Shown here: in pieces, positions 8,888 to 16,184 of the stretch
Numbering within the stretch: the first letter of the stretch is position 1
How the letters are laid out: every line of letters begins with the position of its first letter
The notes under the pieces: model-generated
The model's database searches: none
The model's input: the letters and a program-made list of their open reading frames with translations, nothing else
What the model was told of the DNA's origin: nothing
Assembly (NCBI GenBank): GCA_002842925.1
Contig: PHEL01000005.1
Location: 1 to 37,563 of the forward strand
Reading direction: 5' to 3'
DNA: 37,563 nt
Origin: Alphaproteobacteria bacterium HGW-Alphaproteobacteria-14
GTDB taxonomy: Bacteria > Pseudomonadota > Alphaproteobacteria > Sphingomonadales > Sphingomonadaceae
Program-made: the position numbers and the translations under genes

Positions 8888-10108
8888 TCAGAATTTCACT
8901 TCAGCCGAAAACCACGCCTTGGTCGTATCGGTGGCAAAACTTGCGGCATCATACCGGGCGAATTTGGCCGAGAGCACAAGGGTTTTGTTGAGCGGATAGG
9001 CAATCAGCGCATTCCATTCGCTGCCATAGGAAATGTTGGCCCTGGTCGAATCGAAGTCGTGATAAATTGCCCTCACAGTCAGGCCCTTAAGCGGGGAGGC
9101 ACCCGCAACTTTATATCCGGCATCGACATAGAGATCACGCAACCCATTGGGCGGAGTGACCAGAAATTTATCGGCCCAGCCGTTGAAGGCGTGCAACGTC
9201 GCGAGCGGGGTTTGCAGCGCCGCCGCTCCGCTCCCCTCAAGCCGCTCCAACCCCACCTTTGCGGTGAACCCGCCGCGCGCAATCCCGGCTTCGCCCGCCC
9301 AATAATCCAGCCCGAACGCCTGCGGGTTTGGCCCGTTATCAGTCTGGCGGGCATATTCGCCTGTATAAAGCAGCCGAATGCCGTTCCCCACTTTGCGCTC
9401 GCCAGCGATCCGCACGCCAAGCGTCTGCGAACTGCTGGCCGGGGCAGCGGGAATATCGAGCCAGTAGCCATAGCCCGTCAGCGTACCGATCCCTTCAACG
9501 GCATAGGACGCGCGCAGGCCGTGAATATCGGTGTTGTGCCAGATGCCTTGCGGCGAATCCGGGCCGAACACCCGGTTGACGCGCCAGGCATAGACGTAAT
9601 CGATTTTCGCCTCTTTCACCGGCGCAGCGGTCAACCGGACAGCATCGAGCGTCTGATCGTTCTGCCGCCAGCCGACCGAACCGACCCAGCGCTGGTTATC
9701 AAGATTGACCGCTTGCCGACCGGCGCTGGCGGACAGTTCCTTGACCGGCTGCCACTTTACGATTGCCTGATTGAGCAGCACATCAGAAGGATCAGCAACG
9801 ACCGGAAACGCCGTGCGCCCGTTGACCGTATCATTGAAATCGCGCGGGCCGATCCGGGCAATCGCCTCACCCTCCACCTGCGCGCTGAACCCCTGCCATT
9901 CCCCCGTCACCACGCCGAGTTTGATGCGGATAGTCGAAGCTGTGGCATCTTCCGGCAGCCCGTCCTGATCGACAAGTTCGAGCCGGTAGCGGATATCGGC
10001 ATAGGGCTGGATCGCAGAATCATTTTCACTCGCAGCATGAACAGGCGCAGCCTGCAGCGCGGCAAGAGCAATAAGTGAGATCGCGAATCGTTGAGTTGCT
10101 TGATACAT
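8888..10108 (-). CDS. Outer-membrane porin, alginate-export-like beta-barrel family
   Basis: This 406-residue protein has a signal peptide ending near APVHA (about residue 25). Alternating hydrophobic/polar strands follow, and the chain ends with a terminal Phe (SAEVKF), the usual outer-membrane assembly signal. The pattern (PYADIRYRLELVDQDGL near the start, then SAGRQAVNLDNQRWVG) is typical of the alginate-export-like porin family, which often has nothing to do with alginate. A perfect Fnr-type box at 10142-10155 is 34 nt upstream of the start, so I infer a role in anion (nitrate or nitrite) passage during denitrification. The substrate is not shown by the sequence. The Shine-Dalgarno before the ATG is poor. 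Confidence 0.82.
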   Translation of the reverse strand: MYQATQRFAISLIALAALQAAPVHAASENDSAIQPYADIRYRLELVDQDGLPEDATASTIRIKLGVVTGEWQGFSAQVEGEAIARIGPRDFNDTVNGRTAFPVVADPSDVLLNQAIVKWQPVKELSASAGRQAVNLDNQRWVGSVGWRQNDQTLDAVRLTAAPVKEAKIDYVYAWRVNRVFGPDSPQGIWHNTDIHGLRASYAVEGIGTLTGYGYWLDIPAAPASSSQTLGVRIAGERKVGNGIRLLYTGEYARQTDNGPNPQAFGLDYWAGEAGIARGGFTAKVGLERLEGSGAAALQTPLATLHAFNGWADKFLVTPPNGLRDLYVDAGYKVAGASPLKGLTVRAIYHDFDSTRANISYGSEWNALIAYPLNKTLVLSAKFARYDAASFATDTTKAWFSAEVKF

Positions 10109-10141
10109 ATCCGCCAGCTATCACCAAATGCCGGCCGTAAA

Positions 10142-10155
10142 TTGATATTGATCAA
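10142..10155. promoter_or_regulatory. Fnr/Dnr-type box in the divergent porin / CopD-nnrS promoter region
   Basis: TTGATATTGATCAA is a perfect TTGAT-N4-ATCAA palindrome. It sits between divergent start codons, with its centre about 41 bp from the ATG on each side (10108 and 10190). It could serve both genes, and a class II geometry would place either transcription start very near the start codon. TAGCTG at 10115-10120 is a plausible -10 for the porin side. Confidence 0.85.
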
Positions 10156-10189
10156 CGTTGGCCCAAACCGATCCCTTTAGGTGCTGTCT

Positions 10190-10660
10190 ATGCCGTTAGA
10201 TGATCTTGCCGTGGCCCGGATGCTCCATGTTGCGTCCATCATCGGCTGGATCGGTGGCGTTTGGTTCGTGACATTCGTGGTCATGCCGGCAATCACGCAA
10301 ACCGAACCTGCCGAACACCGAATGGCGGCATTCCACCGGATCGAGCAGGGGTTCGCTCCGCAGGCCCGGTTCTGGGTGCTGCTCGCAGGGGCTTCCGGCT
10401 TGTGGATGGTGTGGCGGGCGGACATGTGGTCCCGCTTTGCCGAGGCGGCTTTCTGGTGGATGCACGCCATGCTTGGCCTGTGGCTGGTGTTTTTCGTGAT
10501 GCTGTTCATCGCCGAACCGCTGTTTCTGCACCAGCGTATGGCCCGCTCCGCAACCCCCGCCGCTGACTTTGCGCGCATGGTCTGGCTGCACCGCCTGCTT
10601 TCGATTGCGGCATTGGCCACAACGCTTGGTGCCATGGCCGGTGCGCACGGGCTGATCTGA
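10190..10660 (+). CDS. CopD-like small integral membrane protein
   Basis: This 156-residue protein has about four membrane helices (near residues 10-33, 60-78, 88-112 and 133-152). Conserved-looking features are RMLHVASIIGWIGGVWF at the first helix and several His residues at helix ends (H13, plus HRIEQGF and WLHRLLS), a CopD/DUF-type pattern that could bind haem or metal. I chose ATG 10190, with AGG at 10179-10181 about 8 nt upstream, rather than the in-frame GTG at 10181. It is co-transcribed with nnrS (16-nt gap) behind an Fnr-type box, suggesting a part in NO resistance. No firm function can be given. Confidence 0.75.
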   Translation: MPLDDLAVARMLHVASIIGWIGGVWFVTFVVMPAITQTEPAEHRMAAFHRIEQGFAPQARFWVLLAGASGLWMVWRADMWSRFAEAAFWWMHAMLGLWLVFFVMLFIAEPLFLHQRMARSATPAADFARMVWLHRLLSIAALATTLGAMAGAHGLI

Positions 10661-10676
10661 TCGCGGCACGAAACAT

Positions 10677-11873
10677 ATGACAATGGCCACCCTCTTCGCC
10701 GCCCCGCACCGGATGCCGTTTCTGGCCGGAACTCTGGGCATCAGCGGGCTTGCCCTGTGGTGGCTGACACAAATCGCTGCGCTTCATGCAGGCGGGCCGG
10801 TTCCGCCACAGACAATCTTGCCTGCTTCGTTGCTGCACGGCCCTGCGATGATCTATGCCGGATTTGCGCCGTTGATTTTCGGATTTCTCCTGACTGTCTT
10901 TCCGCGCTGGATGGGGCAGAGCGATCTTGGCCCAAGCGTGTTCGGCCCTGTAGGCATTGCGCTGTTGGGCGGCGTAACGGCCCTGCAGGCTGGCTTGTGG
11001 ACCGGCCTCGACCGGCTGGTGCTTGGCGGATTTGCGGCTATCGCGCTGGGCTGGCTGATTGCACTGGCTGCACTCGGCGCGGTGCTGCAACGCGATGCCG
11101 GTTCCGGTCGGCCGCGCTGCTGGCACGCCTGGTCGGCGCTTGCCGCCCTGGCATTGGGCCTGGCGGGAATAATCGCCGCCACGACCTTCGTCGCAACCGG
11201 TGACGCGCAGTTCCTGCCCTACGCCAATCGGCTGGGTATCGGCGGGTTGTTGTTGCCAGTGTTCCTTACCGTATCCCACCGGATGGTGCCATTTTTCGCC
11301 GCGAATGTGGTCGAAGGCTACACGCGGTGGCGGCCCGACTGGTTGCTGGCCGCATTATGGCTGCTGCTGATTACACGCTTTGGCGGCGAGATATTGGCCA
11401 TTGAGCCTCTGACCACAATCGCCAACGTCGGGCTGGCCGGGACAACTGGCGTGATGTGCTGGAGATGGTGGCCACGATCGACAGCGCCGGGCCTGCTGCT
11501 GGTGCTGATTTGGGGTTTCGCCTGGGCACCGGCGGGCTTTGCTCTGGCCGCTATCGACGGCGTGTTCGGACTGGGTGGGCGCGGGCCAGACCATGCCCTG
11601 TTGATCGGCTTTGCCGGCAGCCTGATGATCGCCATGGTGACACGCGTAACGCAGGGCCATTCCGGCAGACCGCTGACCATGCCGATTACCGCATGGATTG
11701 CCTTTACCGCCATGCAGCTTGCCACGGCAAGCCGGATCATCGCGGCCATATATGCGGAACATGGCTACTGGCTGCTCGCCGCGATCACGGTGTTTACGTT
11801 GGGGCTGCTACCATGGGCTGTGCGCAATGGTGCAATCTATCTTAAGCCGCGCCGCGACGGCAAAGCCGGATAG
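10677..11873 (+). CDS. nnrS: NnrS family haem/copper membrane protein
   Basis: This 398-residue protein has about twelve hydrophobic segments. NnrS hallmarks are visible: PHRMPFLAGTLG at the start, LLHGPAMIYAGFAPLIFGFL, LLTVFPRWMG and SHRMVPFFAANVV. These His residues are proposed haem/metal ligands in the family. NnrS is known to relieve nitric-oxide stress, protecting metabolism when NO is made by denitrification, although its chemistry is unsettled. It lies 16 nt after the CopD-like gene and 6 nt before the carbonic anhydrase gene, in one operon probably started at the 10142-10155 box. The start could be ATG 10677 or ATG 10683. Confidence 0.93.
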   Translation: MTMATLFAAPHRMPFLAGTLGISGLALWWLTQIAALHAGGPVPPQTILPASLLHGPAMIYAGFAPLIFGFLLTVFPRWMGQSDLGPSVFGPVGIALLGGVTALQAGLWTGLDRLVLGGFAAIALGWLIALAALGAVLQRDAGSGRPRCWHAWSALAALALGLAGIIAATTFVATGDAQFLPYANRLGIGGLLLPVFLTVSHRMVPFFAANVVEGYTRWRPDWLLAALWLLLITRFGGEILAIEPLTTIANVGLAGTTGVMCWRWWPRSTAPGLLLVLIWGFAWAPAGFALAAIDGVFGLGGRGPDHALLIGFAGSLMIAMVTRVTQGHSGRPLTMPITAWIAFTAMQLATASRIIAAIYAEHGYWLLAAITVFTLGLLPWAVRNGAIYLKPRRDGKAG

Positions 11874-11879
11874 AGATTT

Positions 11880-12488
11880 ATGGATGAAATCCCGCAACTG
11901 ACCCCTGACGAGGCGCTGGAACTGCTCAAGCAAGGCAATCGCCGGTTTCTCGATGACGCCCCCTATCAACCGACCATGGACCGCCTGCGCCGGCTTGAAA
12001 TTGCAGCAGCGCAGCGCCCGTTTGCTGCCTATCTCAGCTGTTCCGATTCACGCGTGCCGCCCGAACTGCTGTTCGAACGCGGCCTTGGCGAATTGTTCAT
12101 TATCCGCAATGCGGGCAACACTCTGTGCGCCAGCGCCTTGGGCAGCCTGGAGTTTGCAGTGACCCAGTTACAAGTGCCGCTGATCGTGGTCATGGGACAC
12201 GAAGCCTGCGGTGCAGTAAGCGCGGCAGTTTCTGTCGCACGGGGCCACGCCCGCTATTCCGGCAATGTCAGCAAGGTGCTGCAATCATTGCTGCCAGCAG
12301 TGCTTGAGGCGGATCCCTGGGCCAGCGATCTGTGCAATGCAGCGGCGCTATGCAATGTCAAACGGGTGGTGCGCGAACTGCGCGAAGAAGCCTCCCCCGC
12401 GCTGCTGGAACCACAGCAACGGGCAATTCTGAAGGTTGTTGGTGCGTTTTATCATCTCGACAGCGGCAAAGTGGATTTTCTGGAATGA
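11880..12488 (+). CDS. Beta-class carbonic anhydrase
   Basis: This cytoplasmic zinc enzyme interconverts CO2 and bicarbonate. It has 202 residues, the usual size. The zinc ligands and dyad are visible: CSDSRVPPE (Cys, Asp, Arg), then GHEACGAV (His and Cys). IIRNAGN is also family-typical. It begins 6 nt after the nnrS stop, so it is almost certainly in that operon, without a clear Shine-Dalgarno of its own. Why a carbonic anhydrase is co-induced with NO defence is not evident; it may supply bicarbonate or buffer pH in low-oxygen conditions. A 112-nt gap with nothing recognisable separates it from the convergent aidB. Confidence 0.95.
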   Translation: MDEIPQLTPDEALELLKQGNRRFLDDAPYQPTMDRLRRLEIAAAQRPFAAYLSCSDSRVPPELLFERGLGELFIIRNAGNTLCASALGSLEFAVTQLQVPLIVVMGHEACGAVSAAVSVARGHARYSGNVSKVLQSLLPAVLEADPWASDLCNAAALCNVKRVVRELREEASPALLEPQQRAILKVVGAFYHLDSGKVDFLE

Positions 12489-12600
12489 CCAGAAACAATG
12501 GCAAGAATGATCGGGAATCGGTCAGCGGGCTTATCGTAGCAATTGCCCTTGCCACTTATCGATGGGCACAATGCGCGGGGTGCCCTCCGATGCAATTCAA

Positions 12601-14247
12601 TCAGGCCGCAACCGTGGCGCGTTCGATCAGGTGATCGACGGGCGCATCAGGATCGAGTGTTCCAAATACCAGCCCGTGCCTTCCGCCCAGACGCGAACTG
12701 CAAAATGCCGCTGCGATGGCTTCATCACCCGCGCGCAAGAGGATCGATGCCTGAAGCGTCAACGCCAATCGCTCAACCACATGCCGACTGCGGTATTCAA
12801 GCGTTGCCGTATCGTCGAATAAAGCTGCCACTTCGGTGATTGCCGCATCGAAGTGCGGGTTCGATCCGGAAGCGGCGTGCATTTCTGTGAAGAGCGCATC
12901 GCGCGTTTCGGGATCGCGGTTCAAGGCCCGCAGGACATCCAGACACTGGACATTGCCGCTGCCCTCCCAGATGGAATTCAATGGTGCCTGGCGGTACAGC
13001 CGGGGCATGATCGTCTCTTCGACATAACCGATCCCGCCCAGGCACTCCTGCGCTTCGTTGACGTGTGCGGGCGTGCGCTTGCAGATCCAGTATTTGCCGA
13101 TCCCTGTGGCGATCCTTGCCAGCGCCATTTCGTGCGCATCGCGCCCGCCACTATCGACCGCGCGCGCAATGCGCATTGTCATGGCAACCGCAGCCTCACT
13201 CTCCAGCGCCAGATCGGCCAGCACGTTGCGCATCAGCGGTTGGTCAGCGAGCAACTTTCCAAAGGCGCGGCGCTGCTGCGTGTGGTGTATCGCCTGAAGC
13301 GTCGCCTGCCGCATCTGGGCGGATGATCCGATCATGCAGTCAAGACGGGTCAGCGAAACCATCTCGATGATCGTCGGGACACCGCGCCCTTCCTTGCCCA
13401 CCAGTTCGCCATAGGCACCGCAGAACTCAACCTCGGAGGAGGCGTTGGACCAATCGCCAAGCTTGTCCTTCAGCCGCTGAATCTCGATCGCGTTTTTGCT
13501 CCCATCGGGCTTGAAACGCGGCACAAGAAAGCAGGACAGCCCGCCGTCCGTCTGCGCGAGAACGAGATGAGCATCGCACATCGGGGCTGAGAAAAACCAC
13601 TTGTGCCCGACGAGATCATAACCGCCGTCCGGCCGTGCAGTGGCGCGCGTTGTATTGGTGCGCACGTCGGACCCGCCCTGTTTCTCGGTCATGCCCATAC
13701 CGATGGTGCAACCGGTCTTTTGCTCCATTGGAAGCGGGCGCGGGTCGTAATCGGCCGAGATGAGCTTCGGGATCCACTTTTCCGCAAGCTTCGGTGCCTG
13801 ACGCAGTGCGGGGATGGCGGCATAGGTCATCGACATCGGGCATTGCGTGCCGGCATCGGCTTGTCCGCCCATATACATGATCGCCGCGCGCGCAACGTGA
13901 GCGCCTTCGCGATTTTCGTTGCGCCACGCAAAGCCGTTCATGCCATGGCGCATCGCGGCGGCCATCAGGCGATGATAGGATGGATGAAACTCGACTTCGT
14001 CGATGCGCCGACCATAACGGTCGAACGTCTTTAGTTTGGGCTTGTTCTCGTTGGCGGCGAAACCTTCAGCGACAAGCTCTCCGCCAACCAGCGCGCCAAA
14101 TTCGGACAATTGATCGTCCGCCCAGCCGCCACCCTCACGAACGACGGCCTCGCGCAACGCTGTGTCGGTCGACCATGAATTGTAGTTGCCGAGTGCGACC
14201 GGCTGGTTTTCGACATCGTGTGTGGCGAAGGGATTGCTGTTCGTCAT
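12601..14247 (-). CDS. aidB: AidB-like acyl-CoA dehydrogenase family protein
   Basis: This 548-residue FAD flavoprotein is close in length to E. coli AidB. AidB-specific stretches are visible: GMTEKQGGSDVRTNTT, GHKWFFSAPMCDAHLVLAQ and LKDKLGDWSNASSEVEF. The C-terminal region has the acyl-CoA dehydrogenase arginines (QQRRAFGK) and the GGIGYVEE segment. AidB binds DNA and is part of the adaptive response to alkylation in E. coli; it also responds to anaerobic growth there, which fits the neighbouring nitrate/NO genes since nitrosation can alkylate DNA. Whether this copy repairs or merely shields DNA is unknown. It stands alone and converges on the carbonic anhydrase gene. Confidence 0.92.
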   Translation of the reverse strand: MTNSNPFATHDVENQPVALGNYNSWSTDTALREAVVREGGGWADDQLSEFGALVGGELVAEGFAANENKPKLKTFDRYGRRIDEVEFHPSYHRLMAAAMRHGMNGFAWRNENREGAHVARAAIMYMGGQADAGTQCPMSMTYAAIPALRQAPKLAEKWIPKLISADYDPRPLPMEQKTGCTIGMGMTEKQGGSDVRTNTTRATARPDGGYDLVGHKWFFSAPMCDAHLVLAQTDGGLSCFLVPRFKPDGSKNAIEIQRLKDKLGDWSNASSEVEFCGAYGELVGKEGRGVPTIIEMVSLTRLDCMIGSSAQMRQATLQAIHHTQQRRAFGKLLADQPLMRNVLADLALESEAAVAMTMRIARAVDSGGRDAHEMALARIATGIGKYWICKRTPAHVNEAQECLGGIGYVEETIMPRLYRQAPLNSIWEGSGNVQCLDVLRALNRDPETRDALFTEMHAASGSNPHFDAAITEVAALFDDTATLEYRSRHVVERLALTLQASILLRAGDEAIAAAFCSSRLGGRHGLVFGTLDPDAPVDHLIERATVAA

Positions 14248-14359
14248 CGGTTAAGTCCTCGCTCGGATGCTGCTGTGTCACGTGCTGTCCGTCGTCAGAA
14301 CATTTGGCGCAATGTGCGGCGTAGATTAGCGGAGGCTCGGCCTCGCCTCGGGCTTGATG

Positions 14360-14512
14360 TTAGGCGGCGATCTTGCTGTGTTGCAAGCGCCGTTGTCCGA
14401 TGGCCTGTCGCTTCATCCGTTCTCGTTGTTTGATGATGGCGCAGGCCTTGCCGAAACAGGCACCAGCGGGCGTCACGTTGCACAGCGCTTCGTGGTGACG
14501 CCGGTGAATGCG
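14360..14512 (-). pseudogene. C-terminal remnant of an IS3-family transposase (OrfB)
   Basis: The minus strand encodes about 50 residues, running HHEALCNVTPAGACFGK, then IIKQRERMKRQAIGQRRLQH and a stop. This closely resembles the end of IS3-family OrfB transposases (pattern YHEALGNVTPADVYFG, then a basic tail). The DDE catalytic core and the left part of the IS are missing; upstream the frame shows no integrase homology. The scrap ends about 50 bp before the left attachment repeat, so an IS was disrupted here before or when the element inserted. Confidence 0.8.
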
Positions 14513-14561
14513 CGATTTTTGTAAAAATGCGGAAGCATCTGGAAGCTTCCGGAAAGGTCTA

Positions 14562-14583
14562 TGGTAGGGAGGAGGGACTTGAA
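14562..14583 (+). repeat. Left attachment site (att), imperfect copy of tRNA-Met 3' end
   Basis: The segment begins tggtag and contains the 12-bp core ggaggagggact (14568-14579). It matches the tRNA end at 34372-34394 except for one missing base and one substitution, in the same orientation. This is the expected distal att site left by integration into a tRNA 3' end. Confidence 0.83.
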
Positions 14584-14654
14584 TTAGGCGACTGAAATAA
14601 TTGATTTTATTTTTAAATGTTGGCCCTGTCATCCAACGAGGCCCCCAAAAAAGC

Positions 14655-14735
14655 CCTGAAAAAACTGGCCTGAAAAATGACTCGAACCGACGCCTTTTGA
14701 CGTTCACCGATGTGTTTTGACGTCCAATTTTGCGT
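14655..14735 (+). repeat. Short direct repeats next to the left att site
   Basis: cctgaaaaa occurs at 14655-14663 and 14669-14677, 14 bp apart. ttttgacgt occurs at 14695-14703 and 14715-14723, exactly 20 bp apart, with a weaker relative (ttttgcgt) at 14728-14735. Repeats phased on the helix near att resemble integrase arm-type or excisionase binding sites. The rest of 14584-14837 shows no gene. Confidence 0.5.
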
Positions 14736-14837
14736 CTGCCATGATCCGGCACAGGGGTCAAATGGCGGGCGTCGGACTTGCGGGGCGACCTGAGGGAGCA
14801 GCCCGCGCATCAGGGCGGTGGGCGGGACAATCGAAGT

Positions 14838-14859
14838 GGCCGCCCCTTCCGGGGCGGCC
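14838..14859 (-). terminator. GC hairpin after ardC
   Basis: A perfect 9-bp inverted repeat (ggccgcccc / ggggcggcc) around a ttcc loop lies 15 nt past the ardC stop. There is no T-run after it, so it is at best a weak intrinsic terminator or an mRNA 3'-stabilising hairpin. Confidence 0.6.
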
Positions 14860-14874
14860 TCAATCATTGGCGGG

Positions 14875-15789
14875 CTATGCCGCCTCTTTAATTGCTTCGG
14901 GAGTCGCCAGTTGATGCAGGAAGGCAACAGCGCGTTCGGCATGGGCTGCGGCATGAACGATGGCGCGGGAGTCGTTTTGCAGCACCTTGATCCAACTGGC
15001 GATGTAGCTGGCATGATCGGGCCGCGGCTCAATCGCTAATCCAAGGTCGGCGGCAAGGAAAGCTGCCCCCAATTCGGCAACCAATTCCTCGCGGGCGTAT
15101 CCTTCATCGCCCCATTTCTCGCGGCCAAAGCTGCGATCAAGGCGGCTCTCGTGGCGAGTCCAATGCACTGTTTCATGGCCGCGCGTGGCGTAATAGCCGT
15201 GGGCATCGTGGAATGCCGCGAAGGGCGGAAGCTGGATGCGGTCGGCTGACGGCATATAATAGGCCTTGTCTCCCCCGTGGTTCACGGTCGCGGGGATGGC
15301 GGCAAAGAGCGCTTCGGCGGCTGCGATGCGCTCCGCCTCCGGCGCGGGTTCCGGGATGTCGTGGTAACGCTCGGGCAAGCCGTCGATCTGCGCCACGTTG
15401 AACACCGTGTAGGTTTTCAGGAAGCGAAAGCCCTGCTCCTTGCCCTCGCCGCTGGCGTCGTCATGTACGGTTTTGCTGCTGTCGCCATAATAGACAATGG
15501 TTGCACCGCTTTCGCCCTTGCGCACCTGCGCGCCCATTGATTGGGCCTGCCGGTAGGTCATCCATGACGGGCTGGCAAAGCCGGACGCCTGCGCCTCGAT
15601 CCACAACAACAAAACATTGATGCCGCGATAGGGCTGGCCGGTGGCGCGCAATGGTCGGACTTGCCCCGATGCGGCCATGTCGCCGCCACTCCACGGTTTT
15701 GCCCAAGGGCGGGTGCCCTGTTCAAGCTCGGCAAGAATGCGGTCGGTGATGCGGCTATGGGGGTCTTGCTTGGTGATCTGTTTCGTCAT
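14875..15789 (-). CDS. ardC: ArdC-like antirestriction protein (ssDNA-binding plus zincin domain)
   Basis: This 304-residue protein has an N-terminal ArdC domain (about residues 10-135, including W29, the GQPYRGINVLLLW segment and FRFLKTYTVFNVAQ). A C-terminal metallopeptidase-like domain follows, with HETVH at 205-209 and a likely third zinc ligand, E239 (EELVAELGAAFL). ArdC of plasmid pSA coats incoming single-stranded DNA and protects it from host nucleases. I chose ATG 15789, with GGGAG 8 nt upstream, over the longer frame, because homology starts there. It is the last gene at the left end of the element and would help establishment after mobilization. Confidence 0.9.
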   Translation of the reverse strand: MTKQITKQDPHSRITDRILAELEQGTRPWAKPWSGGDMAASGQVRPLRATGQPYRGINVLLLWIEAQASGFASPSWMTYRQAQSMGAQVRKGESGATIVYYGDSSKTVHDDASGEGKEQGFRFLKTYTVFNVAQIDGLPERYHDIPEPAPEAERIAAAEALFAAIPATVNHGGDKAYYMPSADRIQLPPFAAFHDAHGYYATRGHETVHWTRHESRLDRSFGREKWGDEGYAREELVAELGAAFLAADLGLAIEPRPDHASYIASWIKVLQNDSRAIVHAAAHAERAVAFLHQLATPEAIKEAA

Positions 15790-16184
15790 GGTGCTTGCTC
15801 CCTTCCGATCCGCGCAGCGGGTCATGCCGCGCATGCCCCCTGCCGACCCGGCGAGGGGCGGAGAGAGTGGGGGCAAGGTCCGGTGCCGGGGGTGGTGCGG
15901 GCGCAGCGCAGCGAGCCACGGCCCCAAAGCGGCACCTTGCTGGGAGAGAGAGGCAGCGCCTCTTTCTTCCTCGGGTCAGGGAAAGGTCGCGCCGTTGGCG
16001 GCGCTCAATGCCGGGTGGGCGTTGCCCGTCCTATCCCGCGTCAGGGATGGCGACCCGGATGGGCGGAAACGGCATGGCCGGTTCCGTCGCGCCAGCGATA
16101 CAGCCCGGCCCGAAGGGGACGCTCCACAACTTATCGGACAGGAAAAGGGCATCGCACCTTGTGGATAGTGCTGGCGAGTATGGA
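15790..16184 (-). other. 395-bp GC-rich non-coding stretch upstream of ardC
   Basis: No convincing gene lies between the GHKL gene stop and ardC. The stretch is GC-rich and contains complementary segments: gcaaggt (15873-15879) with accttgc (15934-15940), and ggtgccg (15882-15888) with cggcacc (15930-15936). These could fold in the transcript as a structured ardC leader or hold the ardC promoter. I see no known riboswitch. Confidence 0.4.
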
